A stretch of 8,515 nucleotides of DNA from SVQP01 sp045650025. Its GTDB lineage: Bacteria; Bacillota; Clostridia; Oscillospirales; CAG-272. Below the pieces are notes generated by a model. The model was not told where the DNA came from. It was given only the letters and a program-made list of their open reading frames with translations, and made no database searches. This document shows positions 1 through 5,996 of this stretch, piece by piece. The stretch is taken from positions 1 through 8,515 of the forward strand of contig JAZRQR010000068.1 in NCBI GenBank assembly GCA_045650025.1, read 5' to 3'. Positions within the stretch are counted from its first letter, which is position 1; every line of letters starts with the position of its first letter. The position numbers were made by a program, and so were the translations under genes.

Positions 1-66
1 CGAGAGATCGAAAAGCTCAAGCAGGGGCTGAAATCACACTTAGAAAGGAATGATATTTTTATATGA
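1..66 (+). CDS. C-terminal end of a probable ECF-type RNA polymerase sigma factor (partial)
   Basis: The first frame is open from the window edge to a TGA at 64-66 and encodes 21 residues, starting REIEKLKQGLKSHLERN. The basic, Leu-spaced helix ending a few residues after it resembles the last part of sigma region 4 in ECF sigma factors, where a 'RxxKKLKxxLE' tail is common. The stop overlaps the next start as ATGA (63-66), so the two genes are probably translationally coupled. The neighbour is a single-pass membrane protein with an anti-sigma layout, which supports the sigma reading. Only the tail is visible and no -10 or -35 recognition helix can be checked, so the family call is inference from a short segment plus context. 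Confidence 0.55.
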   Translation, partial: REIEKLKQGLKSHLERNDIFI

Positions 67-818
67 ACAGAGATATTTTTTTGGATGCCGTCGGATATCT
101 GGATGCGGATATTCTTGCAGAGCATTTGCAACTAAAAGAAAAGCTGCGAAGTAAGCTGAAAAGCAAAAGGATTATCCATGTTTGGAGATGGTCTGCCATC
201 GCCGCCTGCATTTGTTTGGTCGTGGCGTTGGGTGCGGTGTTAATTCCCGATTGGAGTGATGCTCCTGATCCCATCATCACTGATACCAAATTGGAAAGCG
301 GGTTTGTTTTACCCGGAGCAGGGTGTGGAGCACCTTTACCACAATTTTTTTGTGCTTACAAAAGTGAGACAAACGAATTTGACATTGATAACATTACTTT
401 GGAATTCTATTATGGCGGTCTTTTTTCAAAAGATATCAATCACGAGCACGAAAATTGTTCGAATTATCCTGAGTTCGATATTTATTTTACCGATGCAGAT
501 GGAACAAAATATTTTGTAAAGCATGTTGAAGAAAACTTCGTTTCTGAAAAATACAGATGTGAATTGACCGCAGACGAAAATAATTGCATTACTTCTATCA
601 CGTTTAATTATTCGGAAACGATTACCGTTCCGAAAGAATTGTTCGATCGGCAATATGGAGAAATATATTTTCAAATATACAGTACGAATATAAATGACAT
701 CTATCCTGAACAAAAAAATATAGCAGGTATTGTTCTTTTTTACGAAAAAATCGAGGATGGAAAAGTAATATTATTTAGCCAACAAGATTATGAGTTGTCA
801 AAAAATGACGGAGGATGA
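63..818 (+). CDS. Single-pass membrane anti-sigma-like protein with AT-rich extracytoplasmic domain
   Basis: The product has 251 residues. Residues 1-42 are charged and probably cytoplasmic, beginning MNRDIFLDAVGYLDADILAE. This matches the short 'hAhGxhDxxhhxEh' N-terminus common in Clostridial proteins encoded after ECF sigma genes. A hydrophobic segment at about 43-62 (WRWSAIAACICLVVALGAVL) is preceded by a Lys/Arg-rich stretch, predicting N-in and C-out. Residues 63-251 would be extracytoplasmic, with five Cys (88, 97, 132, 166, 175) and many aromatic and acidic residues; I recognise no fold there. The ATG overlaps the upstream stop, which fixes the start. The likely role is to hold the upstream sigma factor at the membrane and release it on an external signal, which is inference from position and layout. 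Base composition changes sharply inside the gene: I count 35 G/C in 181-240 but 12 in 661-720. Confidence 0.75.
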   Translation: MNRDIFLDAVGYLDADILAEHLQLKEKLRSKLKSKRIIHVWRWSAIAACICLVVALGAVLIPDWSDAPDPIITDTKLESGFVLPGAGCGAPLPQFFCAYKSETNEFDIDNITLEFYYGGLFSKDINHEHENCSNYPEFDIYFTDADGTKYFVKHVEENFVSEKYRCELTADENNCITSITFNYSETITVPKELFDRQYGEIYFQIYSTNINDIYPEQKNIAGIVLFYEKIEDGKVILFSQQDYELSKNDGG

Positions 819-820
819 AA

Positions 821-883
821 ATGACTGTTACAAATAAGGTGTTTGGAAAATTCTTATGCAGTAGCAATAGTCAGCCATATTGA
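821..883 (+). CDS. Possible 20-residue small ORF or remnant after the anti-sigma-like gene
   Basis: An ATG at 821 opens a 20-codon frame (MTVTNKVFGKFLC... ending SQPY, then TGA at 881-883). A GGAGG at 810-814, inside the end of the upstream gene, sits six bases before this ATG, which is ideal spacing. The frame starts two bases after the upstream stop, so coupling is plausible. No family is recognised. It could be a real microprotein, the stump of a third gene lost by deletion, or chance. The hairpin at 907-931 follows 23 bases later and would close the operon. There is no support beyond the ribosome site and spacing. Confidence 0.3.
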   Translation: MTVTNKVFGKFLCSSNSQPY

Positions 884-906
884 AATTATAGAATTCAATA
901 CACAAC

Positions 907-931
907 ACCCCCACCGAAAATCGGTGGGGGT
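907..931. terminator. Hairpin between convergent genes, probable bidirectional terminator
   Basis: ACCCCCACCGA at 907-917 pairs perfectly with TCGGTGGGGGT at 921-931, giving an 11-bp GC-rich stem with an AAA loop. It lies between the sigma/anti-sigma operon on the plus strand and the dehydrogenase gene on the minus strand (stop at 952-954). Neither side has a good U-tract, so intrinsic termination may be partial; 3'-end stabilisation is an alternative role. Confidence 0.7.
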
Positions 932-951
932 ATCTGTCTATATGGGAATGC

Positions 952-2019
952 TTACCACTCCAGCTTGATCTCCTGATTCTGCTCGGAGGAATCGTAGATC
1001 GCCTGCATCATACGCGCGGTGATGATGACCTGGTCGATGTGAGAGGGAAGCTTTTCGCCCGTCTTGATGCAACGGATGAAGGAATCGATCTCGTTCTGGA
1101 ACATGTGCACGCTCTCGTATTCGGGCACTTCCTTGGTCAGCTTGCCGTCCTTGGTGCCGTATACGGTAAAGTTGCCGCCGTAGTTGAGTCGCACGCCTGC
1201 CTTGTCGCCAAGGAAGTCGATAAAGCACTCGCCCACGCCAATATTCTGCGCCCACGCGCCGTTGAAGGTGATGGTGGGACCCTCGGTGCGGATAAAGCCG
1301 GTGACGCTGTCGTCTACGTCATAGGTACCGTTGAGATCCTTGGTGTCTTCTGCCCACATGCCTTCATACACGTAGCCCGGCATATCCGCGCCCAGCTTAC
1401 AGAATGCCTTGCCCGAAACGGTTTGGGGCTTGGGGTCGCCCGTGCAGTACATGACGATATCGAGGTAGTGCACGCCCCAGTCGATCAGCGCGCCGCCGCC
1501 CGCAATTTCTTTGGTGGTAAATGCACCGCCCAGACCGGGGATAGAACGCCATGCGCGGAAGGACACGTATACGTGATACACCTCACCCAGCTCGCCTGCC
1601 TCGATCAGCTTGCGGATCTCGTTGACCGCGGTGTTAAAGCGGTTGACCACGCCGATATTGAGCACCTTGCCGCTCTTATGCTGCGCCTCTTGCATCAGCT
1701 TTGCCTCAGCATAGGTTCTTGCCGCAGGCTTTTCGCAAAGCACGTGCTTGCCGTGCTCCAAAAAGTCAATGGCAATGGTGGTGTGCATACGGTTGGGGGT
1801 ACAAACCGAAACAGCGTCCAGCTCCGGATCGTCCAAAATCTCGTGGTAGTCCACGATTGCCGTACCGCAGCCGTACTTTTCCACGGCAGCCTGTGCCTTT
1901 TCGGGAATGATGTCGCAGAAATACTTGATCTCCACCTCGGGATTGTTCATGTATGCGGGAATGTGTGCGCCGTTTGCGATCGTACCGCAACCGATCACGG
2001 CAACTCTGGTCTTGCTCAT
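952..2019 (-). CDS. Gfo/Idh/MocA-family NAD(P)-dependent oxidoreductase
   Basis: The product has 355 residues and is probably a cytoplasmic sugar or inositol dehydrogenase that transfers hydride from a sugar hydroxyl to NAD(P)+ or the reverse. Residues 5-20 hold the Rossmann dinucleotide motif (VAVIGCGTIANGAH). VSVCTPNRMHTTIA at 70-83 is the usual second nucleotide-binding strand and loop. CEKP at 95-98 gives the conserved Lys97. GGGALIDWGVHYLDIV at 174-189 supplies the catalytic-site Asp180 and His184 of the family. Length is normal. The start is ATG 2017-2019 because AAGGAGG (2026-2032) lies six bases upstream; an earlier in-frame start at 2079 would fall inside the -35 box and is rejected. 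It has its own promoter and no co-directional partner, so it is likely monocistronic. The exact substrate cannot be read from sequence; the family covers many sugars. Confidence 0.93.
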   Translation of the reverse strand: MSKTRVAVIGCGTIANGAHIPAYMNNPEVEIKYFCDIIPEKAQAAVEKYGCGTAIVDYHEILDDPELDAVSVCTPNRMHTTIAIDFLEHGKHVLCEKPAARTYAEAKLMQEAQHKSGKVLNIGVVNRFNTAVNEIRKLIEAGELGEVYHVYVSFRAWRSIPGLGGAFTTKEIAGGGALIDWGVHYLDIVMYCTGDPKPQTVSGKAFCKLGADMPGYVYEGMWAEDTKDLNGTYDVDDSVTGFIRTEGPTITFNGAWAQNIGVGECFIDFLGDKAGVRLNYGGNFTVYGTKDGKLTKEVPEYESVHMFQNEIDSFIRCIKTGEKLPSHIDQVIITARMMQAIYDSSEQNQEIKLEW

Positions 2020-2025
2020 AGCGTG

Positions 2026-2032
2026 CCTCCTT
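2026..2032 (-). promoter_or_regulatory. Ribosome binding site that fixes the oxidoreductase start
   Basis: The minus strand reads AAGGAGG here, seven bases complementary to the 16S 3' end, followed by a six-base spacer and ATG at 2019. This decides the start over the in-frame codon 20 residues upstream. Confidence 0.88.
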
Positions 2033-2050
2033 GGAGTATTTGTTGTCCAT

Positions 2051-2079
2051 ATTATACTGCAAAAAAGGGAATTCGTCAA
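2051..2079 (-). promoter_or_regulatory. Sigma-A promoter for the Gfo/Idh/MocA gene
   Basis: On the minus strand TTGACG (2074-2079) and TATAAT (2051-2056) are separated by exactly 17 bases. The -10 box ends 31 bases before the ATG, leaving a short leader that contains the AAGGAGG site. The match is 5/6 for -35 and 6/6 for -10. Confidence 0.9.
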
Positions 2080-2156
2080 GAATTATTGTATATGTTCATA
2101 CTATGTTAAAATTTTTCTGTTACAATGTGATAAATTGATGTGATACGGAGGTCGCT

Positions 2157-2594
2157 GTGACAGTTAAGATCGTAAAGCTGCAGCCTAACGCCCAAATACC
2201 CAGCTACGGAAGCACCGATGCAGCAGGTGCGGATCTGTATGCATGCATTGAAAATGCAGTATCCATTCTGCCCGGGCAAACCGTGCTGATCCCGACAGGG
2301 CTTAGTATGGAGATTGAGCAAGGCTTTGCGGGCTTTATCTATGCACGCAGCGGACTTGCCACCAAGCGCGGCTTAGCACCTGCAAACAAGGTTGGTGTGA
2401 TCGATTGCGATTATCGCGGTCAGGTCATGGTGGCGTTGCACAATCACACCGAGCGCCCGCAGTGCGTTGAGCCCGGCGAGAGAGTGGCGCAGATCGTGTT
2501 TGCTCCCGTGTATCAGGCATGCTTCCTTGAAGCAGAGTCGCTGAGCGATACCGAGCGCGGTACGGGCGGCTTTGGCTCCACGGGCACCAAATAA
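2157..2594 (+). CDS. dut: Deoxyuridine 5'-triphosphate nucleotidohydrolase (dUTPase)
   Basis: This enzyme hydrolyses dUTP to dUMP and pyrophosphate, keeping uracil out of DNA and supplying dUMP for thymidylate synthesis. It is a cytoplasmic trimeric beta-protein. The 145 residues carry all five conserved motifs in order: AGADLYA near residue 23, ARSGLA near 63, GVIDCDYRGQV near 79, ERVAQIV near 107, and RGTGGFGSTG near 133. The last is the flexible Gly-rich arm that closes over the triphosphate. Length is normal for the trimeric family. Translation starts at GTG, set by GGAGG at 2147-2151 with a five-base spacer. The gene is divergent from the dehydrogenase. Its promoter is unclear: TACAAT (2121-2126) or TAAAAT (2107-2112) could be a -10, but neither has a convincing -35. 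No terminator separates it from the next gene 39 bases downstream, so co-transcription is possible. Confidence 0.97.
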   Translation: MTVKIVKLQPNAQIPSYGSTDAAGADLYACIENAVSILPGQTVLIPTGLSMEIEQGFAGFIYARSGLATKRGLAPANKVGVIDCDYRGQVMVALHNHTERPQCVEPGERVAQIVFAPVYQACFLEAESLSDTERGTGGFGSTGTK

Positions 2595-2633
2595 GGCTTT
2601 CATTTAGTAAAAATAAATTTTTGGAGGAATACT

Positions 2634-4034
2634 ATGAACGCAAAAAGAATTCTTTCTATGCTGCTGGCAATGCTTCTGCTGGGCATTTGCTTTGTCGGTT
2701 GTAACGGAGGCGAGGGTGACCAGACCACCGAGGAACCCACCGAAGCTCCCGCTGAAGAGACCACCGAGCAGCCCACCGAGCAGGTAACGACCGAGGAAGC
2801 TACCACCGAAGAGGTGACCACCGAGGAAGAGACCACCCGCGGCACGGTCAACAATGCTCCCATTGGTGACATTCTGAAGTACGACGCATTTGATCTCAAT
2901 ACCTACATGACCCCCGTTTGGGACGGCAGAGTGGTATACAACGAGACGGTTATGTTTGTCGGCATGGACGACCAGGCATCGCTTCTGTACACCCCCGATG
3001 AGATCCTTTCCGTAACCTCTTACGACCTCAAGACGGTCTATGAGAAGGGTAAGGACTATGACGTTGTAGATGGCAAGCTGGTTCTGCTGGAAGGCACGCG
3101 CATTCCCGTGATCAGCTTTGATCAGTACTACCATGAAAAGGAACTTGCCGGCATGCCCGCACAGCTGCAGGTCAAGGTAGACGGTAAGAAGTATTTTGTT
3201 TACTGGGGCGAGGGCACGACCATGACCCAGTGGCAGGTTGCCGTTACCTATATTCACGACGAGTACTGGGAAGGCTTTGTTCCCGAGACCTCGGATCAGT
3301 TTACCAAGCTGATTGCCAAGATGGAAAAGGGCGAGGATGTGACCATGCTGTTCTACGGTGACAGCATCACCTTTGGTGCAACCTCCTCCAGCGGTGCAAA
3401 CGTTTCTCCCTATGCACCTCCTTACACCCAGCTGTTCACGCAGTACCTCGCACAGAAGTACGGCTACACCGTCAAGTACATCAATACCGGCTTGACCGGC
3501 ACCTGCGCACCTCCCACTCAGGACACCGTATTCGGTACCAACGGCACCATTACCTACATCAATACCGCTGTAGGTGGTTGGACCAGCGCAGATGGCTACA
3601 ACAACTTTGACAAGTACGTCAAGGCATATGTGGATCAGTACGGCTGTGATTTCTTCCTGCTGGCGTTTGGTATGAACGATGCAGGTAACTCCACCAACAA
3701 CGAAAAGAAGGCGATCAAGAAGATCACCGATGCATTCTATGAGATCGCTCCCGAGGCAGAGGTTCTGCTGGTGGCTACCATGATCCCCAATCCCGAGGCG
3801 ATCAACGGCTGGTACGGTAACCAGTACAAGTTTGAGGACGTGTTTGTCAGCCTGGCAGAGTCCTACGTTCAGGACGGCAAGGCATGCGCAGTTGCTAAGA
3901 TGACCAGCATGAGCCAGAGAATTCTGGACAACAAGCGCTTCCGTGACCACACCGGTAACAACATCAACCATCCCAACGACTTCTTGGGCAGACTGTACGC
4001 TCAGGTTGTATTTGAAACGGTAATCGGTTACTGA
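2634..4034 (+). CDS. SGNH-hydrolase lipoprotein, probable carbohydrate esterase
   Basis: The product has 466 residues. Residues 1-22 form a lipoprotein signal peptide with lipobox FVGC and acylation at Cys23, so it should be anchored outside the membrane. Residues 31-68 are a Thr/Glu/Pro-rich linker. About 75-215 looks like a beta-rich accessory domain. The SGNH domain runs from about 236 to 466: FYGDSITFGA with nucleophile Ser244, the oxyanion Gly in AVGG (314-315), GMND with Asn348 and Asp349, and NINHP with His446. The position three before His, usually Asp in this superfamily, is Asn443. A beta domain plus SGNH and a Ser-His dyad recalls acetyl esterase family CE2, which suggests deacetylation of plant or microbial glycans; this is inference. 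GGAGG at 2623-2627 lies six bases before the ATG. Transcription may start at dut or a promoter not seen, and ends at the hairpin at 4049-4084. Confidence 0.88.
   Translation: MNAKRILSMLLAMLLLGICFVGCNGGEGDQTTEEPTEAPAEETTEQPTEQVTTEEATTEEVTTEEETTRGTVNNAPIGDILKYDAFDLNTYMTPVWDGRVVYNETVMFVGMDDQASLLYTPDEILSVTSYDLKTVYEKGKDYDVVDGKLVLLEGTRIPVISFDQYYHEKELAGMPAQLQVKVDGKKYFVYWGEGTTMTQWQVAVTYIHDEYWEGFVPETSDQFTKLIAKMEKGEDVTMLFYGDSITFGATSSSGANVSPYAPPYTQLFTQYLAQKYGYTVKYINTGLTGTCAPPTQDTVFGTNGTITYINTAVGGWTSADGYNNFDKYVKAYVDQYGCDFFLLAFGMNDAGNSTNNEKKAIKKITDAFYEIAPEAEVLLVATMIPNPEAINGWYGNQYKFEDVFVSLAESYVQDGKACAVAKMTSMSQRILDNKRFRDHTGNNINHPNDFLGRLYAQVVFETVIGY
2724..2837 (+). repeat. Low-complexity ACC-ACC-GAG coding repeat (Thr/Glu-rich linker)
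   Basis: This part of the lipoprotein gene consists of imperfect repeats of ACCACCGAG/GAA, encoding units such as TTEE, PTEQ and VTTEE (residues 31-68). It gives an extended acidic spacer between the lipid-anchored Cys and the folded domains. Such tracts are prone to gain and loss of units. Confidence 0.85.
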
Positions 4035-4048
4035 TACGCTATCAAAGT

Positions 4049-4084
4049 AAAAAAGACTGTCGAATTTTTCGACAGTCTTTTTTT
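4049..4084 (+). terminator. Strong intrinsic terminator after the SGNH lipoprotein gene
   Basis: GACTGTCGAA (4055-4064) pairs with TTCGACAGTC (4068-4077) around a TTT loop, and flanking A and T runs extend the stem by six A-T pairs. The T-run 4078-4084 acts as U-tract. It begins 14 bases after the stop codon. Confidence 0.95.
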
Positions 4085-4231
4085 GCACGTGTATTTGCTT
4101 GATAAAAGTAAAGAGAATGAACCCTGTGTGAACGAACGGGCGCAAAATGGCGCTTTTTCGCGCATTTGGGCGTCAAAAACACTTGAAAACGACCCGATTT
4201 TGCGCAAAATTTCGCCGGGAACGCCGCAAAA
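4085..4231. other. Intergenic region with short repeats and a 14-bp palindrome; no gene seen
   Basis: No supported coding region lies between the terminator and the promoter of the next gene. The stretch holds GCGCAAAAT twice (4140-4148 and 4202-4210), the perfect palindrome ATTTTGCGCAAAAT (4197-4210), and GACCCGAT at 4191-4198, which recurs at 4251-4258 just before the -10 box. GCGC at 4140-4143 and 4150-4153 can form a short hairpin followed by five T, a weak terminator at best. A 60-codon open frame crosses the region but has no ribosome site and a random composition. Confidence 0.5.
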
Positions 4232-4266
4232 AATCTTAAGATTCGACGCAGACCCGATGGTATAAT
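4232..4266 (+). promoter_or_regulatory. Extended -10 promoter with a palindrome at the -35 position
   Basis: TATAAT (4261-4266) is preceded by TGG, making an extended -10 (TGnTATAAT). There is no TTGACA-like -35 at 17 bases; instead the perfect 12-bp palindrome AATCTTAAGATT (4232-4243) covers that place. It may be an operator or activator site for the gene at 4300. Confidence 0.7.
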
Positions 4267-4286
4267 AGGGAAGATACTACGTTTTC

Positions 4287-4292
4287 GGAGGG
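4287..4292 (+). promoter_or_regulatory. Ribosome binding site for a TTG start
   Basis: GGAGGG is followed by a seven-base spacer and TTG at 4300. No in-frame ATG or GTG lies close by, so this site decides the unusual start. Confidence 0.8.
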
Positions 4293-4299
4293 TGAAAGA

Positions 4300-4575
4300 T
4301 TGGCAACTCAGGACACAAAGAGCCCCATTTGCTGCGCAACCTATACGGTTGGTGAGCGAAAGGTCAAGGCAAGTCTGTATGCAATTCCCGCAGGGCTGAA
4401 AGAGCAGTACTGCATAATTCTGGAGCAGCAAGGCGAGCGCGTTGCGTGCGAATTTCAGGGTGAGGCGCGGCGTGTGCGAGCGCTATTTTGTGACGTTGTG
4501 TTCGGAGGTGTGACGCCTTGCACGCTGTGCGACGTGATCGAGGATCGCCTGCGGGAGACTGCGTGCGGATCATGA
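4300..4575 (+). CDS. Small DUF6514-like protein, TTG start
   Basis: The product has 91 residues with no signal peptide or membrane segment, so it is probably cytoplasmic. Its layout is an N-terminal beta-rich half (TYTVGERKVKASLYAIPAG, then a strand near CIILEQQ) and a C-terminal half ending in PCTLCDVIEDRL. This resembles the small Clostridial DUF6514 proteins, which end in a 'spxHLxDVIEDfL' type motif; I make this match from memory of the family pattern, and the function of that family is not known to me. Five Cys are spread over 91 residues, with no clear metal-binding spacing. The start is TTG with GGAGGG upstream. The promoter has an extended -10. No terminator follows: the promoter of the glycosidase gene starts one base after the stop codon, so read-through is possible. 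Confidence 0.7.
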   Translation: MATQDTKSPICCATYTVGERKVKASLYAIPAGLKEQYCIILEQQGERVACEFQGEARRVRALFCDVVFGGVTPCTLCDVIEDRLRETACGS

Positions 4576-4576
4576 C

Positions 4577-4605
4577 TTGACAAATGCGCCGCTTTGCGCT
4601 ATAAT
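4577..4605 (+). promoter_or_regulatory. Consensus sigma-A promoter for the glycosidase gene
   Basis: TTGACA (4577-4582) and TATAAT (4600-4605) match consensus fully with a 17-base spacer. The -35 box begins one base after the upstream TGA. The -10 ends 32 bases before the ATG at 4638. Confidence 0.93.
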
Positions 4606-4637
4606 GACCTTATTGATCGGAAGGAAAGGCGGAGCGT

Positions 4638-5951
4638 ATGATGAGCAACGTAAGCATTGATTTTTCTCAGATTCAAGGGCAGATCAAGCCCTTACACGGC
4701 GTCAACAATGCACCCGAGCCCGATTGCGAGGCAGGGTATCGTGACGTGCTGGCAAGGGCGGGCATTCCGTCCGTGCGCCTGCACGATATGGGCGGACACT
4801 ATGCAGCGGCGAGATACGTGGATATTGCCAACGTGTTTCCCGACTTTGCAAAAGATCCCCAAGACCCCGCAAGCTACGATTTTGCCTTTACCGATTGGCT
4901 GATCGCGGATATTTACAGGCAGGGCAGCGAGGTGGTGTATCGCCTTGGCTGCAGCATTGAGCCGGAGCATTTTATCAAGCCGCGCAATATCTATCCGCCT
5001 GCGGATAACCTTAAGTGGGCGCGCATCTGCGAGGGCATCATCCGCCATTATAACGAGGGCTGGGCAAACGGCTTTCATTACGGCATTCGCTATTGGGAGA
5101 TCTGGAACGAGCCGGACAATACGCCCGACGTGCGCGATAATCCCATGTGGAAGGGCAGTCCCGAGCAGTATTTTGCGCTTTACGAGGTGGCGTCCACCTA
5201 TCTCAAGCAGCGCTTTCCCGATCTGATGATCGGTGGCTACGGCAGCTGCGGCTTTTACGCGGTGCTGGGCGGCTACGTCAAGGCGGCAAACAGCTCGGAG
5301 CGCACCGAGTATTTTATCGACTTTTTCCACGGATTTTTGTCGCATATTCGTCAGAAGAATTGCCCCTTGGACTTTTTCTCCTGGCATTCCTATGCGGACG
5401 CGGCAAGCAACGTGATATTTGCCGAGTATGCGCGCAAGACGCTGGACGAATACGGCTTTGCGCATACCGAAATGCATCTCAACGAGTGGAATCCCGGGCG
5501 TGACGTGCGCGGCACGACCTTGGATATGGCACTGATCGCGCAGATGCTGTGCTGCATGCATGCGACTGACGTGCGCGTCATGAACTATTACGACGCGCAG
5601 CCCTGGTCCACCTATGCGGGCGTTTACGATGCAAATAAGCGCACGGTAGCGCCTGCTTACTATGCGTTGGTGTATTACAACGCGCTGTATCGCCTGGGCG
5701 GCTGTGCGGCAATGACGGGGGATTGCGCCAATATGCTGGCGGCAACCGATGGGAAGACGGGCGCTGTGTTGATTGCCAACCCCGAGGCAGAGGCGCGCGA
5801 CGTTTGCCTTGCCTTGTCCGGGCTTTCGGGCAAGGTGACGCTGCACACCACGGCAGCCGATTGCACGCAAAGCGCCACCGATCTGGGCAACGCCGCAAGC
5901 GTCAGCCTGCGCGTGCCTGCGCAGAGTGCTGTGTTGGTAACCATTGCATAA
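4638..5951 (+). CDS. GH39-like glycoside hydrolase (clan GH-A), probable beta-xylosidase type
   Basis: The product has 437 residues and no signal peptide, so it is probably cytoplasmic and acts on imported oligosaccharides. Residues 1-350 fit a GH-A (beta/alpha)8 barrel: a strand-1 region at GVNNAP (21-26), SVRLHDMGG at 45-53, WEIWNEPD at 153-160 with acid/base Glu158, FFSWHSYAD at 247-254, and MHLNEWNP at 279-286 with nucleophile Glu283. The two catalytic Glu and the WHSY motif recall GH39, which includes beta-xylosidases and alpha-L-iduronidases, but related GH-A families cannot be excluded. Residues about 352-437 look like a C-terminal beta-sandwich. It is somewhat shorter than typical GH39 enzymes. 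Start choice: ATG 4638 or ATG 4641; GGAG at 4631-4634 spaces better with 4641, while AAGGAAAGG at 4621-4629 suits 4638. It has its own consensus promoter. No strong terminator follows. Confidence 0.85.
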   Translation: MMSNVSIDFSQIQGQIKPLHGVNNAPEPDCEAGYRDVLARAGIPSVRLHDMGGHYAAARYVDIANVFPDFAKDPQDPASYDFAFTDWLIADIYRQGSEVVYRLGCSIEPEHFIKPRNIYPPADNLKWARICEGIIRHYNEGWANGFHYGIRYWEIWNEPDNTPDVRDNPMWKGSPEQYFALYEVASTYLKQRFPDLMIGGYGSCGFYAVLGGYVKAANSSERTEYFIDFFHGFLSHIRQKNCPLDFFSWHSYADAASNVIFAEYARKTLDEYGFAHTEMHLNEWNPGRDVRGTTLDMALIAQMLCCMHATDVRVMNYYDAQPWSTYAGVYDANKRTVAPAYYALVYYNALYRLGGCAAMTGDCANMLAATDGKTGAVLIANPEAEARDVCLALSGLSGKVTLHTTAADCTQSATDLGNAASVSLRVPAQSAVLVTIA

Positions 5952-5968
5952 AAATTATGACAACATAC

Positions 5969-5984
5969 ATTATTTTGAAATAAT
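5969..5984. repeat. Short AT-only inverted repeat upstream of the hypothetical gene
   Basis: ATTATTT (5969-5975) and AAATAAT (5978-5984) are perfectly complementary around TG. As RNA this would be a weak hairpin with no U-tract, so it is unlikely to terminate the glycosidase transcript. It lies directly before the AGGGGTG ribosome site of the next gene and could be an operator or chance in AT-rich DNA. Confidence 0.35.
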
Positions 5985-5996
5985 AGGGGTGAAGTA

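Noticed and set aside
907..931. CRISPR-like or attachment-site repeat
   Set aside because: There is a single hairpin copy only, with no second copy or spacer; its place between convergent genes fits a terminator.
2051..2079. In-frame upstream start for the Gfo/Idh/MocA protein adding 20 residues
   Set aside because: The added codons overlap the -35 and -10 boxes, and a perfect ribosome site precedes ATG 2019.
1039..2109. 356-codon plus-strand frame opposite the Gfo/Idh/MocA gene
   Set aside because: It is a shadow frame lacking motifs; the minus-strand gene has clear dinucleotide-binding and CEKP motifs plus promoter and ribosome site.
2604..4145. 513-codon open frame on the minus strand opposite the SGNH lipoprotein gene
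   Set aside because: It is a shadow of the real gene's codon bias. The plus-strand gene has a lipobox, SGNH motifs and a ribosome site; the antisense frame has none and runs through the terminator hairpin.
4083..4265. 60-codon plus-strand frame in the intergenic region
   Set aside because: It starts inside the terminator's T-run area, has no ribosome site, and ends within the next promoter.
4692..5870. 392-codon open frame on the minus strand opposite the glycosidase gene
   Set aside because: It has no ribosome site or recognised motifs, and high GC keeps the antisense frame open. The plus strand carries the WNEP and NEW catalytic motifs.
5957..5984. ATGACA and AATAAT with a 16-base spacer, a possible promoter for the hypothetical gene
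   Set aside because: The predicted transcription start would fall at about 5991, at the end of the AGGGGTG ribosome site, so the message would lack it.
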